From Candidatus Hydrogenedentota bacterium (GTDB lineage: Bacteria; Hydrogenedentota; Hydrogenedentia; Hydrogenedentales; CAITNO01), in NCBI GenBank assembly GCA_903902895.1, contig CAIUWO010000144.1:1-38547 (forward strand): a stretch of 38,547 nt of DNA. Direction: 5' to 3'. Both the position numbers and the translations under genes were made by a program. Below are positions 30,821 through 37,914 of the stretch, in pieces. Within the stretch, counting starts at the first letter, position 1. Each line of letters opens with the position of its first letter. The notes beneath the pieces are model-generated. The model had not been told where the DNA came from, did no database searches, and saw nothing but the letters and a program-made list of their open reading frames with translations.

Positions 30821-32260
30821 ATGGAATTCGAAGCAGTCGTCGGCATGGAGGTCCATGTCGAGATCAACAGCAAATCGAAAGTGTTCTGCGGCTGCAGCGC
30901 CAACTTCCACGCCGCGCCGAACACGAACGTGTGTCCCGTGTGCCTGGGCATGCCCGGCGTGCTGCCGGTGCTCAACGTGGACATGGTGAACAAGTCGGTG
31001 GCGGTGGGGCTGGCGCTGAACTGCGCCATCTCGCGCTGGTCCAAGCTGGACCGGAAGAACTACTTCTATCCGGACATGGCCAAGAACTACCAGATCAGCC
31101 AGTACGACCTGCCTTTGTGCCAGCACGGGTGGATCGAGATCGAGGTGGACGGCCAGACCAAGCGCATCGGCATCACGCGGGCGCACATCGAAGAGGACAC
31201 GGCCCGCAACGTGCACACCATCGCGGGCAACCAGAGCGGCGTCGACTTCAACCGCAGCGGCCTTGCGCTCCTTGAAATCGTGACCGAGCCGGACATCCGC
31301 AGCGCCAAGGAGGCCTTTGCCTACCTGACCGCGCTCAAGCAGCTTCTGCAGTACCTCGACGTGAGCGACTGCAACATGGAGGAGGGCTCGCTGCGCGCCG
31401 AGGCGAACATCAGCGTGCGCCCCGTGGGCCAGGAGAAGTTCGGCACCAAGACCGAGGTGAAGAACGTCGCCTCCTTCTCGGGCGTGTTCAAGGCCATCGA
31501 GTTTGAAATCGCGCGGCAGATCAAGCTGATCAACTCGGGCGGCAAGGTCGTCCAGGAGACCCGCGGCTGGGACGCCGACCGCGGCGTCACGGTCATGCAG
31601 CGGCTCAAGGAGTCGGCCCACGACTACCGCTACTTCCCCGAGCCCGACCTGGTGCCCATCGTGGTGGACGAGACCTGGGAGCAGCGCGTCCGCGAATCGC
31701 TGCCCGAACTGCCCGCCGCGCGGCGGCGCCGAATCGGGACCCAGTACGGCCTGTCGGCCTATGACGCGAACGTGATTACCCTGTCGCAGGACACGGCGGA
31801 CTACTACGAGAAGGTGGTGGCGGCCGGCGCCGACGCGAAGAAGGCGGCGAACTGGCTGATGGTGGAACTGCAGGCGCTGCTGTCGGCCGCCAGGCAGGAC
31901 ATCGGCGACTGCCGGGTGACCCCGGCGGACCTTGCCGGACTGGTCGGGCTCATCGAATCGGGCGCGATCAACGGCAAGATGGGCAAGGACATCATCGCCG
32001 AAATGTTCGAGACGGGCAAGGCCCCGCAGGCCATCGTGAAGGAGAAGGGACTGAGCCAGATCACCGACACGGGCGAGATCGAGGCCATCATCCTAAGGGT
32101 GCTGGCCGACAACCCGGCCCAGGTGGAACAGTTCCGGGCCGGCAAGGAGCAGGTGTTCGGGTTCCTCGTGGGCCAGGCGATGCGCGCCACCCAGGGCAAG
32201 GCCAATCCGGCACTGCTCAATGATTTGCTGCGCCGCGAACTTTCGCGGCAGGAGAACTAG
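30821..32260 (+). CDS. gatB: aspartyl/glutamyl-tRNA amidotransferase subunit B
   Basis: A 479-residue kinase-like subunit that binds and activates the misacylated tRNA. The ATG at 30821 follows TGAGGAAGC. The zinc-ribbon cysteines are seen in VFCGCSANFHAAPNTNVCPV and CLGMPG. The cradle domain includes YFYPDMAKNYQISQYDLPLC, GSLRAEANISVRP and DYRYFPEPDLVPIVV. From ~330 on come the helical and YqeY-like tail domains (GKDIIAEMFETGKAPQAIVK and GQAMRATQGKANPALLNDLL). Length is normal. The rsfS start follows one base after the stop, with its ribosome site inside the end of gatB. Confidence 0.97.
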   Translation: MEFEAVVGMEVHVEINSKSKVFCGCSANFHAAPNTNVCPVCLGMPGVLPVLNVDMVNKSVAVGLALNCAISRWSKLDRKNYFYPDMAKNYQISQYDLPLCQHGWIEIEVDGQTKRIGITRAHIEEDTARNVHTIAGNQSGVDFNRSGLALLEIVTEPDIRSAKEAFAYLTALKQLLQYLDVSDCNMEEGSLRAEANISVRPVGQEKFGTKTEVKNVASFSGVFKAIEFEIARQIKLINSGGKVVQETRGWDADRGVTVMQRLKESAHDYRYFPEPDLVPIVVDETWEQRVRESLPELPAARRRRIGTQYGLSAYDANVITLSQDTADYYEKVVAAGADAKKAANWLMVELQALLSAARQDIGDCRVTPADLAGLVGLIESGAINGKMGKDIIAEMFETGKAPQAIVKEKGLSQITDTGEIEAIILRVLADNPAQVEQFRAGKEQVFGFLVGQAMRATQGKANPALLNDLLRRELSRQEN

Positions 32261-32261
32261 C

Positions 32262-32660
32262 ATGGCGGAAGCCACGACGAAGAAGAAAAAGGCGGCCAAA
32301 ATGGACGCCGCCATACTCGCCAAGGTGCGGCGGGTGGGCGAACTGGCCGCCGAAAAGAAGGCCCGCGACATCCGCGCCTTTGACGTGCGCGGGCTGACGC
32401 TCATGGCCGACGCGTTTGTGCTGTGCAGCGTGGGCAGCGAGCCCCAGCTGCGCGCCGTCGTCTCCCTTGCCCGCGAGGAAATGAAGGACAAGGGCTACCG
32501 GGTGCTGCGGGTCGAGGGCGACCACCAGTGCGGATGGTTGATTGTGGACTACGGGGATGTTATCTTTCATGTGTTCCGGGACCAAGCGAGGGAATTCTAC
32601 GACCTCGACCGCCTGTGGGCGGACGCCCCGGAGATAAAGTTGGAGCTGGACAAGGCATAG
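32262..32660 (+). CDS. rsfS: ribosomal silencing factor RsfS
   Basis: A 132-residue protein. It begins one base after the gatB stop, with CAGGAG about ten bases upstream. The first ~15 residues are a Lys-rich extension (ATTKKKKAAK). The RsfS domain follows: KKARDIRAFDVRGLTLMADA, FVLCSVGSEPQLRAVVS, then the hallmark GWLIVDYGDVIFHVFRDQAR and EFYDLDRLWADA. RsfS binds L14 on the 50S subunit and blocks subunit joining when cells are starved. It is usually next to nadD; here it is in the gatCAB unit and is followed by a protein kinase gene, an unusual neighbourhood. Confidence 0.95.
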   Translation: MAEATTKKKKAAKMDAAILAKVRRVGELAAEKKARDIRAFDVRGLTLMADAFVLCSVGSEPQLRAVVSLAREEMKDKGYRVLRVEGDHQCGWLIVDYGDVIFHVFRDQAREFYDLDRLWADAPEIKLELDKA

Positions 32661-32712
32661 GATTGGACACCACCTCCGGCGGGGCGCCGGGGAACGGCTT
32701 TCGGGGCAAGGC

Positions 32713-33555
32713 ATGCTAGACCCTCAGTTCATACCCGATATTCCGAAACTGTACCACTACAAGCTTGAGCGCGTGCTCGGGCAGGGTGGCACGGGCAAGG
32801 TATATCTCGGCATTGACACCAAGAAGGGCGAGGCCGTCGCGGTCAAGCTGTTCCACGAGAATTTCTTCCGCAATTATCTGCACGTGCGGGACCTGGCCAA
32901 GAGCGTGGCCAAGTTCAAGCGTTTCAAGAGCACCAACTGCGTCCAGATTTTCGACTTCATCGACGGCCCCGAGGGCCGCTGCATGATCATGGAGTATGTC
33001 GACGGGCCCAGCCTCAAATGGTACATCCTGAACCGCCCCTGGAACCTTCAGGAGCGGATTAACGTCTCCATGCAGATCTGCCAGGGCATGCAGTACCTGC
33101 ACGACAAGGGCTGCGTCCACCACGACTTCAAGCCCGCCAACGTGCTGTTTACCCGCACGGCCATCGTCAAGGTCGCCGACTTTTCCCTCTACGGCAGCAG
33201 TTTCCTGCTCGAACTGGTCGACCGCAACGTGGGTGAGCAGATTACCCCCATGTTCGTGCCGCCCGAGTTCATCCGCAAGGAAAAGGTCAGCGCCGTCAGC
33301 GACCAGTACTCCATGGGCATCACCTTCTACATGATGTTCGCCGAGCGTGTCCCCTTCCCCGTCGACAATCTGAGCAAGCTCTACCAGTGCCACCTGACGG
33401 TGATGCCCGAGCACCCCTCGCTGGTCAACCCAAAGTGCCCCACGCCCCTGGGCGACATCATCATGAAACTGCTCCAGAAGCGCCCCGAAAAGCGCTTCGC
33501 CGACTGCGACGAGCTCCGCATCGCCTTCTCACAGATCGGACGCAGCAGGATATAG
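32713..33555 (+). CDS. Hanks-type Ser/Thr protein kinase-like protein, atypical active site
   Basis: A 280-residue single-domain soluble kinase with no membrane segment or sensor. Gly loop GQGGTGKVY (23-31), K45 in AVAVKLF, catalytic loop HHDFKPANVL with D138 and N143, then VADFSLYGSS, where DFG is replaced by D156-F-S. PPEF stands for APE. The region between the Gly loop and the hinge (residues 50-86) contains no Glu, so the alpha-C Glu that pairs with K45 is missing. ATP-binding and catalytic Asp are kept, so low or regulated activity is possible, as is a pseudokinase. It is 52 bases after rsfS with no terminator, suggesting co-transcription with gatCAB-rsfS. Confidence 0.88.
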   Translation: MLDPQFIPDIPKLYHYKLERVLGQGGTGKVYLGIDTKKGEAVAVKLFHENFFRNYLHVRDLAKSVAKFKRFKSTNCVQIFDFIDGPEGRCMIMEYVDGPSLKWYILNRPWNLQERINVSMQICQGMQYLHDKGCVHHDFKPANVLFTRTAIVKVADFSLYGSSFLLELVDRNVGEQITPMFVPPEFIRKEKVSAVSDQYSMGITFYMMFAERVPFPVDNLSKLYQCHLTVMPEHPSLVNPKCPTPLGDIIMKLLQKRPEKRFADCDELRIAFSQIGRSRI

Positions 33556-33596
33556 CGCGCGGGGCGCCAATCTTCCTCAATGACGACTGCGTTCCC

Positions 33597-33694
33597 GTAG
33601 GGTGCCCGTAGCGAAGCGGAGCGCACCGTCCCTTCTCCTCATAGCACAAAGACGGTGCGTTATGTGCCGCTTTGCGGCGCTTCACGCACCCTAC
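33597..33694. repeat. family A REP pair (BIME-like)
   Basis: One element in plus orientation (33597-33630, GTAGGGTGCCC...GCACCGTC) and one in minus orientation (33651-33694, GACGGTGCG...GCACCCTAC), 20 bases apart. Together they can fold into a long hairpin. They separate the kinase gene from the blaI-type promoter and are the clearest bipartite (BIME) copy in the window. Confidence 0.85.
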
Positions 33695-33729
33695 CGAAAC
33701 CACCTTAATAGATACCCCTGTATTTTTAC

Positions 33730-33758
33730 TTGACAGAATGTATACGGCGGTATATAAT
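33730..33758 (+). promoter_or_regulatory. perfect sigma70-type promoter with overlapping operator
   Basis: TTGACA (33730-33735), 17 bases, TATAAT (33753-33758): both hexamers match consensus exactly. TATAC-GGCG-GTATA (33741-33754) is a perfect inverted repeat overlapping the -10 box, a suitable site for the BlaI-type repressor encoded 45 bases downstream. Strong promoter plus operator implies tight repression. Confidence 0.8.
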
Positions 33759-33802
33759 TGGGGAAAGAACAGGAAAAGAAACCGTTCACGGGAGTCCGCA
33801 GC

Positions 33803-34222
33803 ATGGTCAATCGAGAGTCGTCGCGCAAATTAGAACAGGGGCCGGACGGTCTGCCCGACACGGAATTGGAGGCGCTGGCCTGTCTCTGGCAGGCGGGCAG
33901 CGTGACCGCCCGCGAAGTGCGCGAGGCCATGAACGATTACCGTCCCATGACGCATGGGGCCATGGTCACCATCCTGAAGAGGCTGGAGGCCAAGGGACTT
34001 GTGACTAAGCGGAAAGGTCCCGTGGGCAAGGCTTTCTTGTATTCGGCGACCAGCAAGCCCGAGCCGATGTACCGCAAGATTATGCACGACCTGCGGGAAC
34101 GCGTCTTTGGCGGAAGCGGCGTGACCATGGTGGCTTCGCTCCTGGAGACGAAGCCGCCCACGCCAAAGGAATTGGAGGAATTGCAGGGGTTGCTCGACGC
34201 GCTCAAGCGCGGGCAACAATAG
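33803..34222 (+). CDS. BlaI/MecI-family transcriptional repressor
   Basis: A 139-residue protein from the ATG at 33803, eight bases after GGGAG; an in-frame TTG at 33758 lies inside the promoter and is rejected. The winged-helix domain is clear: LPDTELEALACLWQAGSVTA, REVREAMNDYRPMTHGAMVT, ILKRLEAKGLVTKRKGPVGK, AFLYSATSKPEPMYRK. The C-terminal helix mediates dimerisation and is the place where BlaI is cut. In BlaI/BlaR1 systems the membrane protease inactivates the repressor upon signal. The next gene, 12 bases on, encodes such a protease. The target genes beyond its own operon are unknown; there is no beta-lactamase gene in this window. Confidence 0.93.
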   Translation: MVNRESSRKLEQGPDGLPDTELEALACLWQAGSVTAREVREAMNDYRPMTHGAMVTILKRLEAKGLVTKRKGPVGKAFLYSATSKPEPMYRKIMHDLRERVFGGSGVTMVASLLETKPPTPKELEELQGLLDALKRGQQ

Positions 34223-34234
34223 AAGGGAGAGGCC

Positions 34235-36841
34235 ATGAATTCACTACTATTGGGACTGGTTTCATTCAGCAATGCTTGGTGGCCCTGGCTGGCCCATGCG
34301 GCATGGCAGTCGGCGCTGGTGGGCCTGCTGCTGCTCGGCGTCGTTTGGCTCATGCGGCGCAAGTCCGCGCCATCGCGCCACGGGGTACTGGTGGTCGCGC
34401 TGCTAAAGTTCGCCATGCCGCCACTATTCATTGTCTCGTATGCCCTGTTGCCCGCCCTTCCGATGGACGTTCCGGCGGCGCCCCGCGTGATGCAGTCCGG
34501 AGTCCCCGCGACGAACGGCGCAGTCAAATCCGCAGTCACGCCAAAGACGTCCAGCGCACTGGCGGCATCCAAGGGCATTGAACCTGCCGCCAAACCTTCG
34601 GCATCCCCATCCTCCACGGAGCACTCCGCTACAACAGCATCGCCCGGTCTCGCGGCACGCCTGCTGGGACAGTGGAGACTGTTGCTGTTTGCGGCGCACC
34701 TGTTCGGCGGACTGGCCGTGGCCGGCCTGATTCTTGTGGGCATCTCGGAGACAAGACGTTTTGTCCGGCGTTGTGAGGCTGCAAAAGACGGGGCAATGCT
34801 GCAAGCCTTCCAAGATGTTCGCAGCCGCCTGGGCGTGCGGCGCTCGATACAGTTGCTGCTTTCATCGGAGAACTGCACCCCGGTGGCCGTGGGGATACTG
34901 CGTCCCAGTGTCATCCTGCCGAAGTCGTTGGTGGAGCAGATGGATTCCGCGCGACTGGAAGCGGTGCTGGCCCATGAACTGGCCCACCATCAGCGGGGCG
35001 ACTTGTGGATCATGACCATAGAGAGTCTGCTCATGGTCGTGTGGTGGTTCCACCCTGTCTTCTGGCTCGTGCGCAGGGAACTGCGCGCCGTGCGCGAGGA
35101 CTGCTGCGACGACATCCTGCTGGAGGCGCGCGTGGCCGACAGCGAGACCTACTGCGAGATCCTGTTGCAGGCGGCGGGACACGCCGCGCGGCCGCGCCGG
35201 GCCCAGGCAGCCTTGGGCATCGCCGAACGGTTTCACCCGCTGGGCCGGCGCTTCATGCGCATCATGGATGCGCCGCTGGTTCGGAAGTCAAGCCTGTCCA
35301 GGCTGGGACTGGCGATGCTGACCGTGCTGGCGCTGGTGCTGTGGCCGGGGGTGCGCTTTGTTGCGGGGACGGCCGAAGCACAGACCGCGCCGCCCGCCGA
35401 AGTGAACCAACCGACACCGCCGCCCAATGACGACGGATCGGTCACACCCAGCACGCCGCCCGAAGGGTGGGTCTGGTGGGGCAGTATAGGTTTTCGCAAG
35501 GACGCCAAGATACAAAGCAACTATCAGGATACCAGGGGGACCGGTTATGGGGTGCCCGTGCAGTACACGAATGGCGGAACGCTGATTGTCGCCAGCAAGT
35601 ACCCCGACCATACCGCCTGCATCTGGTCCTATGACACGGTGACGGCACAGTTCAGCGTACTGCACCGCAAGACGCGTGAGGCGATGGGCAAATTCCTGGA
35701 GCACGAGGCCGTCGCCCAACTGCTCTGGACGGAATTCCCCCGGGAGTACACATGGGAACGCAACAAGGAAAACGGCAAGTTCTACCGGGAAGGCGCGAAA
35801 GGGGCGTTTGCATCGCTGCGTGGCGGCGTTCAAAGTAATGACTTTTACATCTCAAAACCCTACAGCGAAGATAACAGCGGGCTTGTGTTCAAGTCCAAAG
35901 TTATGGAAGGTGTGCTGATGCCGCTGAATGGCGGTGCGCTTGAGCTGATACAAACTATTACTGATTCAAGCGTGGCCATTCCCTTTGTGGAAAAGCGCTA
36001 CGCCAAAACGTACGTCCGTTCCATCTCCCTGTACGACCCAGTGACGAAACGAACACTGAGTTCCATGCCGGCAGATGGCCTGATGAGCGACCATGTCCAT
36101 AGGGATCTTGGCCAAGGCTTGGCCATGATCTTCTGCATCGATGCCGGTTCGGGAAGAGGAGGCGTGGCCGACACAACCCAGCGCATCGTGCTGATGACGT
36201 ATCCGGAACTGCGGGTTGTCGCACGGGGCGATCTTCCAAGGTCGGACCTGCAGATCATGCCGTCCGTAAAGGACAAACTGGCGATGGACATAATCCTCGA
36301 CAACTACTGGGCGAATGTTGAGGGCGGGACTCCCGTGCCCGGAAAGGTGTTCCCGGTCCCCAACCAGAAACTGTTCCGAGTTCGCGTTCCGGATACTTGG
36401 CGCGATGCGCCGGGGCAGAAGAACACGACCTGTATCTGGGAAGATCCGCCGAAGGACCTGGCCGCGCTGGAGGTGGCCGAACTGGGTGCGTTTGACGTGG
36501 CCAAGTACGATGCGCACTGGCTTTCGAAAGTGGAGAGTGATACCGGCGGCAAGAACATTACCCCCTCCTATGTGTGGCGCGACGGCATGATGTACTGGCG
36601 CAAACGGCACACGGGCGAGGTGGTGATGGCGGCCATCGCCGACCTGGACGCGCAGACGGTGATCGGCGGTGCGGGCACCGCCTGGGACGGGTTCCGTCTG
36701 AACCCCGCACGCGATGAACTGGTGACCTGGCGCGAGAACGGGGAGATTGTTTTTTGGAAGGTGCCGTTCCCTGCAGCGGAGGCGGTTTACAAGGGGCGCG
36801 TTGTTACGGACGAGACGCCCCATCGGCTTGAGCAGATGTGA
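34235..36841 (+). CDS. M56 (BlaR1/MecR1-type) membrane metalloprotease with a novel C-terminal domain
   Basis: An 868-residue protein; AGGGAGAGG precedes the ATG. Membrane segments are near 14-35, 48-72, 148-172 and 355-375, with a Ser/Ala/Pro-rich linker at ~78-145. The cytoplasmic zinc-protease domain has GILRPSVILPKSLVEQM, H247-E-L-A-H251 in LAHELAHHQRGD, and REDCCDDILLEARVADSETY with the third ligand region. BlaR1 ends in a penicillin-binding sensor with SxxK. Here the outer ~480 residues have no such motif. They read as repeated beta-strand/Trp-rich units (WVWWGSIGFRKDAKI, ACIWSYDTVTAQFSVL, MMYWRKRHTGEVVM, LVTWRENGEIVFWKVPF), perhaps a propeller. The ligand is unknown. Confidence 0.88.
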   Translation: MNSLLLGLVSFSNAWWPWLAHAAWQSALVGLLLLGVVWLMRRKSAPSRHGVLVVALLKFAMPPLFIVSYALLPALPMDVPAAPRVMQSGVPATNGAVKSAVTPKTSSALAASKGIEPAAKPSASPSSTEHSATTASPGLAARLLGQWRLLLFAAHLFGGLAVAGLILVGISETRRFVRRCEAAKDGAMLQAFQDVRSRLGVRRSIQLLLSSENCTPVAVGILRPSVILPKSLVEQMDSARLEAVLAHELAHHQRGDLWIMTIESLLMVVWWFHPVFWLVRRELRAVREDCCDDILLEARVADSETYCEILLQAAGHAARPRRAQAALGIAERFHPLGRRFMRIMDAPLVRKSSLSRLGLAMLTVLALVLWPGVRFVAGTAEAQTAPPAEVNQPTPPPNDDGSVTPSTPPEGWVWWGSIGFRKDAKIQSNYQDTRGTGYGVPVQYTNGGTLIVASKYPDHTACIWSYDTVTAQFSVLHRKTREAMGKFLEHEAVAQLLWTEFPREYTWERNKENGKFYREGAKGAFASLRGGVQSNDFYISKPYSEDNSGLVFKSKVMEGVLMPLNGGALELIQTITDSSVAIPFVEKRYAKTYVRSISLYDPVTKRTLSSMPADGLMSDHVHRDLGQGLAMIFCIDAGSGRGGVADTTQRIVLMTYPELRVVARGDLPRSDLQIMPSVKDKLAMDIILDNYWANVEGGTPVPGKVFPVPNQKLFRVRVPDTWRDAPGQKNTTCIWEDPPKDLAALEVAELGAFDVAKYDAHWLSKVESDTGGKNITPSYVWRDGMMYWRKRHTGEVVMAAIADLDAQTVIGGAGTAWDGFRLNPARDELVTWRENGEIVFWKVPFPAAEAVYKGRVVTDETPHRLEQM

Positions 36842-36864
36842 GGCCGGGCTTGCGCGGCACGTCG

Positions 36865-36990
36865 GGGTGTTCGCCCCCTTCGGGGACGGTGTGTGTTTGC
36901 CTCGTTGACCATGGGTTCCGCCCGCCAAAGGCGGGTAAACATCGCTCCACCCATGGCTATTATTGTGTGGCCCTGGGGCCAAGCAGCGGG
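36865..36990 (-). repeat. family B repeat, copy 3, with an extra hairpin in its loop
   Basis: CCCCC-TTC-GGGG (from 36874), the palindrome CCATGGGT (36910) / ACCCATGG (near 36950), then CTATTATTGTGTGG. The loop of the palindrome, TTCCGCTTCGCTTC in copy 2, is here split by a CCCGCC-AAA-GGCGGG hairpin (36921-36935) and GTAAACAT. The array fills the gap between the convergent M56 and coaE genes. Confidence 0.65.
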
Positions 36991-37056
36991 ACCTGCCTTC
37001 GCCCAAGGGCTTCGGCGAGACAAGCGCCTGCGGTACGGAAAGGCAGGCAAGTCTGG

Positions 37057-37914
37057 TCAGTGTTGCTCGGCCAGTTCGGCGAGGATGGCGTCCACGTGAT
37101 TTTGCAGGTGGTCCAAGTTGCCGCCGTTGTCGATGACCCATGTTGCCACAGCGCGTTTGGATTCCGGGTCGGACTGGGCGGCGATGCGGCGCTCCGCTTC
37201 AGCGGGGTCCATGCCGCGCTCTTCCACCAAACGGCGCATCCGCTCCGCAACGGGGCAACTGACGAGGATCAGCCCGTCGAACAGGAGCGGGACAGCAGGT
37301 GTGGCGGGGTTATGGTGCGGTTGAGCATTGGCGCGATGGTCCACATCCCCCGGCCCTTCGGGCCACCCCCTTCGAAGGGGGACCTGGGCAGGCGTGTGGT
37401 CTGGTCTTGGCGGGATGTGTTCTTCCCCGACGACTTCTCTCCCTGCCCCCTTCAAAGGGGGACCGGGGCAGGCGCGCGGTCCAGTTGTGGCGAGATGTAT
37501 GCCCCCCCGGCAACTGCTGTCCCCCCTGTCTTCTGCCATGGGGTTAACCATGCCCTTCTCCCCCAGCAAGGCCGCCTCGACCAAGACGGTTTGCGCGCCC
37601 TGCTCTCCAAGTTCCGCGCAGCGCCGCGCGATTTCGGCGTAGATGGCGGGATGGGTGATGGCGTTGAGCTGGCGGCGGGCGTTGGGATCGGCAAAGGCGC
37701 GGGCGGCGATGCGGGCGCGGTCGATGCTTCCATCTTCGGCGAGTATGCCGTCGCCAAAGGCGCGCAGCAGGGCCTCGTGGGCGGCGCCCCCGGGCTCGAT
37801 GACGGCGTGGCCAACGCGGTCGGCGTCGATGACGGGGATGCCGCGCCGTTCGAAGGCGCGGGCGGCTTCCGACTTGCCGGCGCCGATGCCGCCGGTGATG
37901 CCGAAGATCCTCAT
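37057..37914 (-). CDS. coaE: dephospho-CoA kinase with an in-frame repeat insertion
   Basis: CoaE phosphorylates dephospho-CoA at the 3'-OH, the last step of CoA synthesis. It is 285 residues; the family has about 200. Residues 1-121 are normal: MRIFGITGGIGAGKSEAARA (P-loop GGIGAGKS at 8-15), IPVIDADRVGHAVIEPG, NAITHPAIY, TVLVEAALLGEKG. Residues 211-285 are also normal: LFDGLILVSCPVAERMRRLV, ERRIAAQSDPESKRAVATWV, IDNGGNLDHLQNHV. Between them are ~88 foreign residues (~122-210), Pro/Gly/Arg/His-rich (ACPGPPLKGAGREVVGEEHI, AQVPLRRGWPEGPGDVDH), encoded by two family C repeat units. The frame is kept throughout. The start overlaps the upstream stop (ATGA). Confidence 0.93.
   Translation of the reverse strand: MRIFGITGGIGAGKSEAARAFERRGIPVIDADRVGHAVIEPGGAAHEALLRAFGDGILAEDGSIDRARIAARAFADPNARRQLNAITHPAIYAEIARRCAELGEQGAQTVLVEAALLGEKGMVNPMAEDRGDSSCRGGIHLATTGPRACPGPPLKGAGREVVGEEHIPPRPDHTPAQVPLRRGWPEGPGDVDHRANAQPHHNPATPAVPLLFDGLILVSCPVAERMRRLVEERGMDPAEAERRIAAQSDPESKRAVATWVIDNGGNLDHLQNHVDAILAELAEQH
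37342..37475 (-). repeat. family C palindromic repeat inside coaE (two tandem units)
   Basis: CCCCCTTCGAAGGGGG at 37366-37381 and CCCCCTTCAAAGGGGG at 37446-37461, exactly 80 bases apart. After each core come GACC(T/G)GGGCAGGCG(T/C)G(T/C)GGTC and a GG(C)GRGATGT block, so the units are clearly homologous, about three quarters identical by eye. CACATCCCCC with a TTCG hairpin precedes unit one, as in the copy at 2571-2610. The flanking inserted sequence extends the foreign segment to roughly 37285-37551. Confidence 0.85.

Noticed and set aside
28987-31044. 685-residue minus-strand open frame over gatC/gatA
   Set aside because: Composition (His/Arg/Val-rich) is typical of antisense frames, and gatC and gatA are unmistakable on the other strand.
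34235-36841. Beta-lactam resistance regulator (true BlaR1)
   Set aside because: No SxxK/SxN/KTG sensor motifs in the C-terminal half and no beta-lactamase or alternative PBP next to it.
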